Of a DNA stretch of 34,573 bases, positions 23,629-30,755 are shown in pieces. The translations under genes were made by a program, and so were the position numbers. The stretch's first letter is position 1; each line of letters opens with the position of its first letter. The stretch is from positions 1-34,573 of the forward strand of contig NZ_BCPY01000027.1 of the NCBI RefSeq assembly GCF_001544195.1. Direction: 5' to 3'. Under the pieces are notes generated by a model, which did no database searches, had not been told where the DNA came from, and saw only the letters and a program-made list of their open reading frames with translations. Source of the DNA: Tetragenococcus solitarius NBRC 100494 (GTDB lineage Bacteria > Bacillota > Bacilli > Lactobacillales > Enterococcaceae).

Positions 23629-24370
23629 ATCTAGTTATAAGTTCCTCCTCGATTTGGTCATCAGTAATGAAATAATCAATATCAGTAACCGAACAAAAGG
23701 ATGAAATCGAACGTTTTTCTAATTTGGAATGATCAACTAAACTGTAGACAGTTTTGGCGTGTTTGACCATTAAACGTTTTAATTCTACTTCGTATAAGTT
23801 GAAATCAGTGAAGCCATCTTCCAAATTAAAAGCATGAGCTGACATAAATGCAGCATCAATATTTAATTGTTCTAAAATAGCTGCTCCTAGAGTACTTTCG
23901 ATCGCATTAGAGTTTCCTTTAACTATACCACCTATCAAAATTGTTGTGATATTTGTATGATTTTTTAAAATATTAGCGACGTTTAATCCATTTGTTAAAA
24001 TAATTAATCGCATATTTGTTTCATTAATTAATTTCCCTAATTCAAGAGAAGTTGAACTAGCGTCAAGAATGATACTACTATCTTCTTCAATAAATTGAAA
24101 AGCTTTTTTAGCGATTTTAACTTTTTCTCTGTGATTTTCTTGTTCTCTTAACCCAAAGTTTATGTTTAAACTTTTTTTGTTAGAATTTTTAGCCAAAGAA
24201 GTGGCCCCGCCATGGGTTCGTATTAACAGCCCTGCTTCGTCTAATGAATTTAAATCAGAACGAATTGTTGCTGGTGAATAATTTAAACGATTAGTCAATT
24301 CGTTTACGGAAATGCTTTTCTCTTTATTAACTATATCTATTATCTTTTTTTGTCGTTCTTCAGTGAACAT
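23600..24370 (-). CDS. DeoR family transcriptional regulator 1
   Basis: 256 aa. DeoR-type winged HTH at 3-57 with SVNELTNRLNYSPATIRSDL and the family signature LIRTHGGA, then a DeoRC sugar-phosphate sensor domain (IILDASSTSLELGKLI; ILTNGLNVANIL; TTILIGGIVKGNS). Such proteins repress sugar operons until a phosphorylated intermediate releases them. It lies between the transaldolase-TPI unit (convergent) and the 158-aa-RpiB unit (divergent). The three AAATGAT repeats at the divergent promoter are its most likely operator. In Brucella a DeoR gene (eryR) sits beside the eryH-eryI isomerases. The start ATG (24370) follows GGAG. Confidence 0.88.
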   Translation of the reverse strand: MFTEERQKKIIDIVNKEKSISVNELTNRLNYSPATIRSDLNSLDEAGLLIRTHGGATSLAKNSNKKSLNINFGLREQENHREKVKIAKKAFQFIEEDSSIILDASSTSLELGKLINETNMRLIILTNGLNVANILKNHTNITTILIGGIVKGNSNAIESTLGAAILEQLNIDAAFMSAHAFNLEDGFTDFNLYEVELKRLMVKHAKTVYSLVDHSKLEKRSISSFCSVTDIDYFITDDQIEEELITRYKNKGLVLL

Positions 24371-24501
24371 GATGATACACTCCTTATAACTTCCTATGCT
24401 GTAGCTATAGTATAAGCTATTGTCATATAAAAGTAAAAATAGAGAATTAAAAATTACTATTTCATTTGTTGTTTATTATCGATGTGATAAATTTCGAAAC
24501 T

Positions 24502-24529
24502 AAATGATATACAAATGATGAAAAATGAT
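24502..24529 (+). promoter_or_regulatory. Three phased AAATGAT repeats, candidate DeoR operator
   Basis: AAATGAT at 24502-24508, 24513-24519 and 24523-24529, spaced 11 and 10 bp, i.e. on one face of the helix. They lie immediately upstream of the TATAAT at 24531-24536 that probably serves the 158-aa gene, so a bound protein would block polymerase. Confidence 0.5.
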
Positions 24530-24530
24530 A

Positions 24531-24536
24531 TATAAT
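24531..24536 (+). promoter_or_regulatory. -10 element of the 158-aa / rpiB operon
   Basis: Consensus TATAAT, 30 bases before the start codon. The -35 region overlaps the AAATGAT repeats and is poor (TGATAT), consistent with a regulated promoter. Confidence 0.5.
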
Positions 24537-24566
24537 AAGATTAAAAGAACAAGGAGGGAGCAATAG

Positions 24567-25043
24567 ATGAAGACTTATGTGACTGAAAATGCTATTAGAC
24601 GAACTATGGAAAATGTAATCAATAGAGAAATAGGTTGTTTTACAGATGAAGTTAATAAGGCTCATAATATCTATTTTCTAACTGATACGGACACAGAGAG
24701 AATGAATAGGTTTTTTAAATCTATTAACGCCAAGCCCATAAATGTGGAACCTTTTAATATATCTGAGAAAGATTTATTAATTGTTTTTGATTCTGAGATA
24801 GAATTAAATGATGAATTCTATTATATTGTAAAAAATTTTAAGTATTCAGGCGGACATGTAGCAGCGATAGTTGCAAATAGAAAACTATCGTATATAAAAT
24901 TTGTGGATGAATTATTAGGCATTAATATTAATCAGACAGATATTAAAAAATATGGAACAGGAAAAATTTTTGATGAAGTAGTTGATAAAGTACTTGATGA
25001 AGTAGATAAAAGAGTTCTTTACTTCAAAAAAATAGTTAAATAG
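24567..25043 (+). CDS. Unknown 158-aa protein in the four-carbon sugar cluster
   Basis: I do not recognise the family. ATG 24567 follows AAGGAGGGAGCAATAG, an excellent ribosome-binding site, and codon use looks like that of its neighbours, so the gene is real. The protein is soluble and mixed alpha/beta. Residues 32-38 (NIYFLTD) and 68-75 (DLLIVFDS) look like central beta strands, followed by SGGHVAAIVANR. This order recalls SIS phosphosugar-binding folds and DUF2529 (YwjG, next to the ywjH transaldolase in Bacillus), but the Ser-x-Ser-Gly sugar-phosphate motif is missing, with DSE in its place. The C-terminus has a charged helix (IFDEVVDKVLDEVDKR). It lies 15 bases before rpiB and is cotranscribed with it. 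A sugar-phosphate-sensing or isomerase-accessory role is only a guess. Confidence 0.75.
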   Translation: MKTYVTENAIRRTMENVINREIGCFTDEVNKAHNIYFLTDTDTERMNRFFKSINAKPINVEPFNISEKDLLIVFDSEIELNDEFYYIVKNFKYSGGHVAAIVANRKLSYIKFVDELLGININQTDIKKYGTGKIFDEVVDKVLDEVDKRVLYFKKIVK

Positions 25044-25058
25044 TTAAGGAGTGTTATT

Positions 25059-25529
25059 ATGAAAATCGGAATTGGTGCAGATCACAATGCGTATAAAGCA
25101 AAAGAAGAATTGAAGAAATATATTGAACAACTGGGTCATGAAGTGGAAGATTATGGAGCCTACTCACCTGATGCAGTGGATTATCCTGGTATTGCATTTA
25201 AAACTGGCGAAGCAATAAAAAATGGAGAAATAGAACGCGCAATACTTATTTGTGGGACTGGGATCGGAATGGCTATTTCTGCAAATAAAATTAAAGGTAT
25301 TAGAGCGGCACAAGTACACGATCCCTATTCAGCTGAACGGGCACAGCTGAGTAATAACGCTCAAATTATTACTTTTGGAGCTAAAATTATTGGCGTAGAT
25401 GTAATGAAATTTCTAGCGAAAGAGTATCTATCTAATACATTTTCAGGGGGGAATTCTGGTAGAAAAATTGAACAAATTTCTGAAAGGGAAGAAGAAGAAA
25501 TAGAGTATGCCAAAAACCATTCATGTTAA
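25059..25529 (+). CDS. rpiB: Ribose-5-phosphate isomerase B family (RpiB; EryI-like)
   Basis: 156 aa. RpiB/LacAB fold with Asp8 in GADHNAYKAKEEL, DYPGIA, catalytic Cys65 in CGTGIGMAISANKIKGIRAA, the phosphate-binding HDPYSAERAQLSNNAQIITFGA and a final helix. Cys65 marks an RpiB-type rather than a LacA-type enzyme. RpiB converts ribulose 5-phosphate and ribose 5-phosphate. EryI-type members act on D-erythrulose 4-phosphate to give D-erythrose 4-phosphate, which would suit the TPI-like and transaldolase neighbours. Allulose/allose 6-phosphate is another option. Start ATG 25059 follows AAGGAGTG 15 bases after the 158-aa gene. A terminator follows. Confidence 0.9.
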   Translation: MKIGIGADHNAYKAKEELKKYIEQLGHEVEDYGAYSPDAVDYPGIAFKTGEAIKNGEIERAILICGTGIGMAISANKIKGIRAAQVHDPYSAERAQLSNNAQIITFGAKIIGVDVMKFLAKEYLSNTFSGGNSGRKIEQISEREEEEIEYAKNHSC

Positions 25530-25572
25530 TTTTTGCTCTTAAATAATAGAGTAAAATAAGGAAGTAAAGATA

Positions 25573-25616
25573 AGCATCGCACGCGATTTTTTAACGATCG
25601 TATGCGATGCTTTATT
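25573..25616 (+). terminator. Terminator after rpiB
   Basis: AGCATCGCA (25573-25581) pairs with TGCGATGCT (25603-25611), plus an inner CGAT/ATCG; tail TTATTATTT. It stands between rpiB and the convergent second DeoR gene. Confidence 0.8.
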
Positions 25617-25684
25617 ATTTACTAAATTCAGCTAAAAACATTATAACCATTAAATAGGCAGTGCTTTTTCTCATTTAAGATAAT

Positions 25685-26500
25685 TTATCTTTCAGTTAAA
25701 AGTACCTCAATTCCAATATTTTTAAATTGTTCTAATTCAAACTCATCAGCTGAAGGATTTGTAATTAAAGTGTTTATTTTATTTAAAGGAGCTACCGTCA
25801 TTAAACATTCTTTTCCAATTTTAGAACTGTCACATAAAAGCAATGTTTTTTCACAAACGCTGATCATTTTTCTTTTTATTGAGGCAACAGATGGCACTTG
25901 ACTATCAGCTATGGAAAGTCCTCTAGAAGCACTAACACCATCAATTCCTAAAATTAATTTATTAGGACTGAATTGCTGAATAAAATCATTTGAAAAATCT
26001 CCTACAACTATTGAATGTTTGTCATATACTAGACCGCCGGCTAAGTAAACAACACAATTCTCTATGCCAGAGGCCAATGGAACCAATGTATATGAGTTTG
26101 TTATGATAGTTAAATTTTTTTTGTTTTGTAAGTATTCAGCAATAGCGGAAGTTGTGCTCCCTCCGTCAATCATTAAAGTGTCACCATCTTCTATAAGGGA
26201 AGCAGCAAGTTTACAGATGGCTTTTTTTTCTTCTGAATATTCTCCAATTCTTTGTTTAAATGGTATATTATCTTTGATAAATTCTTTCGAAAGATCGGAA
26301 TCATTATTTTTTAATATAGCTCCACCATGGGTTCGTGTCAATAACCCACGGCTTTCAAGTTCCATTAAATCATTGCGCGCAGTAGTTTTGCTAATAGAAA
26401 ATTCTGTCGAAATTTCTTTAACTAATATTTTTTTTTGTTTTTGTAGCTTTTGATAAATTATTCGCAGTCTTTCTTCCTGAAATAGATTATTTTTTTTCAT
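25685..26500 (-). CDS. DeoR family transcriptional regulator 2
   Basis: 271 aa. Winged HTH near residues 8-62 (LVKEISTEFSISKTTARNDL, then LLTRTHGGA) and a DeoRC sensor domain (TLMIDGGSTTSAIAEYL; TIITNSYTLVP; VVYLAGGLV; LLLCDSSKIGKECL). It is a paralogue of the first DeoR gene, not a copy. It is transcribed away from the class II aldolase gene, with a 301-bp A+T-rich control region between them full of TTTACT motifs, so it most likely controls the aldolase-PTS-bicupin-DhaKL genes and itself. The inducer is presumably a phosphorylated sugar. AAAGGA precedes the start (26500) at a spacing of about 9. Confidence 0.88.
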   Translation of the reverse strand: MKKNNLFQEERLRIIYQKLQKQKKILVKEISTEFSISKTTARNDLMELESRGLLTRTHGGAILKNNDSDLSKEFIKDNIPFKQRIGEYSEEKKAICKLAASLIEDGDTLMIDGGSTTSAIAEYLQNKKNLTIITNSYTLVPLASGIENCVVYLAGGLVYDKHSIVVGDFSNDFIQQFSPNKLILGIDGVSASRGLSIADSQVPSVASIKRKMISVCEKTLLLCDSSKIGKECLMTVAPLNKINTLITNPSADEFELEQFKNIGIEVLLTER

Positions 26501-26534
26501 TGTATTTAGTCCTTTGCAATCTATATTTTAACTA

Positions 26535-26564
26535 AATATAAATTACTTTAAAGTAGAAAGTCAA
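26535..26564 (-). promoter_or_regulatory. Promoter of DeoR regulator 2 with internal palindrome
   Basis: On the minus strand TTGACT (26564-26559), 18-bp spacer, TATATT (26540-26535). The perfect palindrome TACTTTAAAGTA (26544-26555) lies in the spacer, a good place for an autoregulatory operator. Confidence 0.5.
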
Positions 26565-26610
26565 GTAAACGATAGCTTAAACTCTTTTATTTTTATTTTT
26601 AATAATTTGT

Positions 26611-26736
26611 TTTACTTTTTTTTTAAATGATTTACTTCTTTTTGGTACAAAGTTAAAAAAAAACAGTGTTTTTAAAGGCAAAAATAGTAAAAAAAGCTAA
26701 AAAATACATATTTTTACTTTTTTTTACTATTTTATG
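26611..26736 (+). promoter_or_regulatory. Phased TTTACT motifs, candidate DeoR2 operators
   Basis: TTTACT starts at 26611, 26631, 26713 and 26723 on the plus strand (spacings 20, 82 and 10) and occurs on the minus strand at 26686-26691 and, further left, 26564-26569. The 26682-26698 and 26718-26736 segments are near-perfect inverted repeats. The clustering beside the DeoR2 gene suggests looping repression, though low-complexity T-runs make chance copies more likely. Confidence 0.35.
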
Positions 26737-26801
26737 CTTTCTTTTTCTTTTGTTTTATAGTATTATACTAGTGTAATTAAATTTAAGGAGGTAGGTAAAG
26801 A

Positions 26802-27671
26802 ATGCTAGTAACTATGAAGGAAATTTTAGCAGAAGCGGAAAAGGATAAGTCGGCGATTGGTTGTATTAATACCCCCAATATGGAAATGTTACGAGGGATT
26901 ATCGCAGCTGCAGAAGAATTGAATACGCCGATAATTATTGATCATGCTCAAGTCCATGATTCACTTATTCCTGTTGAACAAATTGGGCCTTATATGGTAG
27001 AGCATGCGAAAAAGGCAAAAGTACCTGTATGTGTGCACGTGGACCATGGTAGGGATATGAGCTTTATTATGCGTTGTATTCAAGCGGGCTTTTCATCAGT
27101 AATGTATGATCGCTCTGATCTTTCTTTTGAGGAAAATCTAAAAGCTGTACAGGATTTTGTACCTATTGCGCATGCTGGTGGACTAACCGTTGAGGCTGAA
27201 TTTGACGTAATGCCAAGTGGCGAAGTTGATACTCATGATGGTACGTCCGTAGATCAAACAGATTTAAGTGCGTATATGACGGATCCACAACAAGCAGCTC
27301 GTTTTGCAGAAGAAACAAATGTTGATGCGATCGCATGCCTAATCGGAACGGTTCACGGTTTTTACAATACAGAACCCAAACTAGATATTCAACGAGTTCG
27401 TGATTGTCGCAAAGCAGTTAAGGATGATTGTCGTTTAGTATTACACGGAGCTTCAGGTGTCCCTGAAAGTCAAGTACAACAAGCTGTAGGGGCAGGAATT
27501 TCAAAAATTAATTATTATTCTTACATGTCAACTGCGGTACCTCCAAAATTAGTAGAATTCATTAATTCAAGCAAAGAAGAAGTTTTCTATCATGAATTGG
27601 CGGTTAAGGCAGAAGAAATTATTAAAGATTTGTCTAAACACACGATGCAAGTTTTTATGAATAAGAATTAA
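26802..27671 (+). CDS. Class II ketose-bisphosphate aldolase family, divergent
   Basis: 289 aa, the usual length. Catalytic Asp81 and zinc ligand His82 in HVDHGRD, acidic E132-A-E134 in VEAEFD, His185 in GTVHGFYNTEPKL and His215 in LHGASGV are all present, so it should be an active zinc aldolase. The DHAP-binding end differs from fructose-bisphosphate aldolase: the usual KINVxT(D/E) is KINYYSYM at 235-242, HGGSG is HGASG, and the lysine of VYKGEPKL is replaced. It probably cleaves another ketose phosphate, imported by the PTS encoded just downstream. Start ATG 26802 follows AAGGAGG; MLVTMKEIL aligns with the standard family start. A separate control region follows before the PTS genes. Confidence 0.85.
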   Translation: MLVTMKEILAEAEKDKSAIGCINTPNMEMLRGIIAAAEELNTPIIIDHAQVHDSLIPVEQIGPYMVEHAKKAKVPVCVHVDHGRDMSFIMRCIQAGFSSVMYDRSDLSFEENLKAVQDFVPIAHAGGLTVEAEFDVMPSGEVDTHDGTSVDQTDLSAYMTDPQQAARFAEETNVDAIACLIGTVHGFYNTEPKLDIQRVRDCRKAVKDDCRLVLHGASGVPESQVQQAVGAGISKINYYSYMSTAVPPKLVEFINSSKEEVFYHELAVKAEEIIKDLSKHTMQVFMNKN

Positions 27672-27731
27672 TAATTAACTAGCCTGTACTAATTATCTAG
27701 TTTACTCATTTTTTTGTAGCAATTTCGTGAT

Positions 27732-27771
27732 TTTAGCCTGTTTCTCAGTTTAATTATGAAGCAGGTTAAAG
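27732..27771 (+). promoter_or_regulatory. Hairpin downstream of the aldolase gene
   Basis: TTTAGCCTGTTTC and GAAGCAGGTTAAA pair at 12 of 13 positions around a 13-base loop. No T-run follows, so it is a weak terminator or an RNA-processing or stability element. Confidence 0.4.
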
Positions 27772-27795
27772 ATCACTATAGCATCTATTAAAAAA

Positions 27796-27809
27796 TGAAA
27801 GCGTAAACA
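27796..27809 (+). promoter_or_regulatory. cre box before the second PTS operon
   Basis: TGAAAGCGTAAACA in an A-rich context fits the CcpA consensus WWTGNAARCGNWWWCAWW at every position, the best of the cre boxes in this window. It puts the PTS-bicupin-DhaKL operon under carbon catabolite control. Confidence 0.8.
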
Positions 27810-27853
27810 AAGCGATTTGTTAAAAATAAGTGTTAATACATGAATGTGTATCC

Positions 27854-27871
27854 ATTACCAGCACTGGTAAT
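27854..27871. promoter_or_regulatory. 18-bp palindrome, likely operator
   Basis: ATTACCAG-CA-CTGGTAAT, perfect 8-bp arms, 45 bases downstream of the cre box and about 70 before the EIIA start. It differs from the AAATGAT and TTTACT motifs near the DeoR genes, so a further regulator may act here. It could also form a small RNA hairpin. Confidence 0.45.
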
Positions 27872-27942
27872 AAAATTAACTATGACAAATAGTGATAACT
27901 AGTTTAAACAATCCTAAATAAATTAAGGGAGGAGGATACACG

Positions 27943-28413
27943 GTGATAGATTTTCCTCAAATTATTACTAAAGATAGAATTTTAATGAATGGTCAAACTG
28001 TTGGAATACAAAACAAAAAAGATTTATTCGAGTTTATGACGGATGCTTTTTTTGAAACAGACGTTATTCAATCTCCTGAAACTTTTATTAATGATTTATA
28101 TGTTCGGGAAACGCAAGGTTCTACCTATATGGGAAACTTTGTTGCAATTCCTCATGGCTTAAGTGAGGAAGTTTTGCAATCAAGTTTGGCAATTTGTATT
28201 TTAGATGAACCGATTGAATATAATTCTTGCGGTGAAACAGGTTTAGTAAAGTATATATTTATGTTTGCTATTGAAAAAGAAAAAGCAGGTACAGTATATT
28301 TAAAAATTCTTTCAAGTTTAGCGAGATTATTAGCAAATGAAGAATTTATGAAAGAACTAGCTAATGCAAAATACCCTGAAGATATTTTAGAGTTATTATC
28401 GAATAGGAGATGA
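27943..28413 (+). CDS. PTS EIIA, fructose type (second system)
   Basis: 156 aa from GTG 27943, with GGGAGGAGG at a spacing of about 7. Phospho-histidine His71 in VAIPHGLSEE, C-terminal VYLKILSSLARLLAN helix. First gene of an operon EIIA-EIIB-EIIC-bicupin-dhaK-dhaL. It shares its fold with the EIIA at 15519 but is clearly diverged, so it serves a different sugar. It accepts phosphate from HPr and passes it to the EIIB encoded 4 bases on. The class II aldolase upstream has a long gap before this gene and its own control region. Confidence 0.88.
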   Translation: MIDFPQIITKDRILMNGQTVGIQNKKDLFEFMTDAFFETDVIQSPETFINDLYVRETQGSTYMGNFVAIPHGLSEEVLQSSLAICILDEPIEYNSCGETGLVKYIFMFAIEKEKAGTVYLKILSSLARLLANEEFMKELANAKYPEDILELLSNRR

Positions 28414-28417
28414 AGAA

Positions 28418-28738
28418 ATGGTTAAATTTATCGGTGTAACTTCGTGTGCAACTGGGATTGCCCATTCTTATATGGCAGCAGAAGCATTAGAAAACATTGC
28501 AAATAAACTAGGATTAGATCATAAAGTTGAAATCCAAGGTGCATTAGGAATAGAAAATAGGATCACAGAGGCCGATTTAAGAGATACAGAGTTTATTATA
28601 TTTGCCAATGACGTAAATATCACTGAAATTGAACGTTTTAATAGTTTAAGAGATAAAATTATACAATTTTCGCCCCATGAAGTTATTCGCAATCCCAAAA
28701 AGGTTGAAGCACAGATAAATAGCATACAAAAAGGTTAA
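28418..28738 (+). CDS. PTS EIIB, fructose type (second system)
   Basis: 106 aa. Phospho-cysteine Cys10 in GVTSCATGIAHSYMAAEALE, followed by VEIQGALGIENRI, both fructose-family EIIB signatures. GATGAAGAA precedes the ATG only 4 bases after the EIIA stop. The stop overlaps the first possible EIIC start as TAATG. The second half differs from the EIIB at 15984 (no acidic run), in line with a distinct sugar. Confidence 0.92.
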   Translation: MVKFIGVTSCATGIAHSYMAAEALENIANKLGLDHKVEIQGALGIENRITEADLRDTEFIIFANDVNITEIERFNSLRDKIIQFSPHEVIRNPKKVEAQINSIQKG

Positions 28739-28752
28739 TGGAGAAAATTATT

Positions 28753-29766
28753 ATGAAGAATATTCTAAGTGATATGAAACAGGCACTCTTAACAGGAGTA
28801 TCTTTTATGCTGCCATTTGTTACGGGTGGTGGAATATTAATTGCACTAGGTTTTGCCGTTGGTGGTATTTACGTAGGAGATAATGAAGGAACTTTTGCTT
28901 ATGAAATGTTTGAGTGGGGGCAAACGGCGTTCGGACTAATGTTTCCGGTGTTAGCAGGATATATTGCCTTTTCGTTCGCCGATAAACCAGCTATTGCGCC
29001 AGGATTTGTGGCTGGAATGATAGCTAATAATCAAGGTTCAGGTTTTATAGGAGCTATGATTGGAGGTGTTCTAGCTGGCTATTTAGTGCGGGAAATGAAA
29101 AAAATTCAATTACCCAAGCAATTACGCTCGTTAATCACCACACTAATTATTCCACTATTGAGTATTTTTATCATAGGAGCGTTAATGACTTATGTCATAG
29201 GTGAACCTGTGTCTTGGTTAAATACTACTATGAATGAAAATTTAAGTAGTATGACAGGTGGTAGTTTGATTCTTTTAGGCTTAATACAAGGAGCGATGCT
29301 GGCATTTGATATGGGGGGACCGTTAAACAAAGCAGCCTACGCTTTCGCAATTGCTGCTTCAGCTTCTAATAATTGGGACCCGATGGCCGCTAATTTTATA
29401 GCTTCTATGGCGCCACCGATGGGGATAGCAATTGCTATGTTTTTTGGGAAAAATAAGTTCACAAAAGTAGAAAGAGATGGAATTGGGAACTGTATCATTG
29501 GTGGTTGTGCAATGATTACAGAATTTGCAATCCCTTTTGCAGTTAAAGATCCATTAAGAACTATACCAGCATTAATTTTAGGAAGCTCGATAGGAGCTGC
29601 ACTATCATATGCTGCGAGTTTAACTTTACAAGCTCCACATGGAGGATTATTTGTAATTTTTTTGTGCAATAAACCTTTCATTTTTATAGCAATTCTTTTA
29701 ATCTCGTCTCTTATAACTGCAGGCGCTTTATTACTGTTGAAAAGACCAATTGTAGAAAATGGATAG
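28753..29766 (+). CDS. PTS EIIC, fructose type (second system)
   Basis: 337 aa from ATG 28753, with TGGAG at a spacing of 9; an in-frame ATG at 28738 would add five residues and overlap the EIIB stop. Membrane protein of about nine helices: KQALLTGVSFMLPFVTGGGIL at the start, FDMGGPLNKAAYAFA in the middle and ITEFAIPFAVKDPLRT, with the EFAIPF glutamate conserved in the sugar site. It differs from the first EIIC at the substrate motif (AFDMGGPLNKA against EIDMGGPVTKS). It imports and presents the sugar to EIIB. A bicupin and DhaKL follow in the same operon. Confidence 0.9.
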   Translation: MKNILSDMKQALLTGVSFMLPFVTGGGILIALGFAVGGIYVGDNEGTFAYEMFEWGQTAFGLMFPVLAGYIAFSFADKPAIAPGFVAGMIANNQGSGFIGAMIGGVLAGYLVREMKKIQLPKQLRSLITTLIIPLLSIFIIGALMTYVIGEPVSWLNTTMNENLSSMTGGSLILLGLIQGAMLAFDMGGPLNKAAYAFAIAASASNNWDPMAANFIASMAPPMGIAIAMFFGKNKFTKVERDGIGNCIIGGCAMITEFAIPFAVKDPLRTIPALILGSSIGAALSYAASLTLQAPHGGLFVIFLCNKPFIFIAILLISSLITAGALLLLKRPIVENG

Positions 29767-29797
29767 AATTAATTAAAGTAAAAAGGAGAAAATAAAA

Positions 29798-30712
29798 ATG
29801 GCAAAATTAATGGAAATTAATGGAAAATTCCCTTTCGATCCAAAAGATAAGGAACCACGTTTAATTAAAAAAAATGAATATTCAACTGCGCTTTATCCGC
29901 CTAATGATGCATCTACATCAGATAATACTTTTACTCTTATTTCGCAAGATACAATGATGTTGGGAATTTACGAGTTAGCTCCAGGTAGTGTTTTCTTACC
30001 TTTAGATATTCATCCAGGGGATGAAAATTACTATATTCTTAATGGACCAGTTGTCCAACGTAGTGGTAACGGGCAATTTGCTTATTTAGAAACTGGCGAT
30101 GGTCTTTTCATGCCTGAAGGAGCTTGGCATTGCTGTCATAATTTTTCAGCTGAGAAGGCAAGGATTTTATATTTTATTACTCCAGAGGCATGGAATGAAA
30201 ATATTCCACCATCTGTTATCCCTAGTGATGAAGAGACAAAGTATTATAAAGGGAAAAATAACAATAATTTACCGAATATCAAAGATAAAATTTTACCAAT
30301 TACCCGGCAAGGTTCTACTGATGATATTGGGAATTGGCCGGTTAATCCAGTATCAGCTAGAGAAAATGGAATTGTTTACGCAGTACGAGATTTTGAGAAA
30401 TTAAATAATATCCATGGGACAAAACGTCCAATGTTAATCCGTTTTATTACAAGTAATAATTATGGACATTTTGGCGAATTTATTTTACCTGCAGGTGGGT
30501 ACGGTCCTCGGGTTTCAGATCCGGATGAACATGAAGGCGATGCGGCTTTATACTGTATCGATGGTCCAGTTACTGTTAATTTGCCAAAGTTAGAAGAGAG
30601 TTTTGTGTTAGAAAAGGAGGATACTTTTTTTATCCCTGCAAAAACGTCTTATCAATTAGTCAATTTTGAAAATCGACCTGTTAAAGTTGTTTTCTCAATT
30701 ACTAAACTTTAA
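29798..30712 (+). CDS. Bicupin protein of unknown function
   Basis: 304 aa with two cupin domains. The first (about 45-135) has IHPGDENYYILNGPV and the second cupin motif in FMPEGAWHCCHNF. The second (about 205-300) has DEHEGDAALYCIDGPV and FIPAKTSYQLVNF. The first domain keeps histidines and acids able to bind a metal (His in DIHPGDE and AWHCCH); in the second, the late motif has lost its histidine (KTSYQLV). Cupins in sugar operons are often isomerases, epimerases or lactone/keto-acid enzymes, so an isomerase for the PTS product is plausible. Start ATG 29798 follows AAAGGAG, 31 bases after EIIC; dhaK follows 43 bases later. I know no named homologue. Confidence 0.75.
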   Translation: MAKLMEINGKFPFDPKDKEPRLIKKNEYSTALYPPNDASTSDNTFTLISQDTMMLGIYELAPGSVFLPLDIHPGDENYYILNGPVVQRSGNGQFAYLETGDGLFMPEGAWHCCHNFSAEKARILYFITPEAWNENIPPSVIPSDEETKYYKGKNNNNLPNIKDKILPITRQGSTDDIGNWPVNPVSARENGIVYAVRDFEKLNNIHGTKRPMLIRFITSNNYGHFGEFILPAGGYGPRVSDPDEHEGDAALYCIDGPVTVNLPKLEESFVLEKEDTFFIPAKTSYQLVNFENRPVKVVFSITKL

Positions 30713-30755
30713 GGAAGAGGAAATCTTATTCTTATATTTAAAGCGAGGAAATTTT

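Larger units (their letters stand above)
26501..26801. other. A+T-rich divergent control region of the aldolase operon
   Basis: No gene. It contains the DeoR2 promoter (26535-26564, minus), a 12-bp palindrome, repeated TTTACT motifs on both strands, a long inverted repeat (26682-26698 with 26718-26736), a TATACT -10 (26764-26769) with a poor -35, and the aldolase ribosome-binding site AAGGAGG at 26785-26791. Confidence 0.6.

Noticed and set aside
30666-30755. Extended N-terminus of DhaK inside the bicupin gene
   Set aside because: No start signal, and the residues do not resemble DhaK; ATG 30756 fits the family length.
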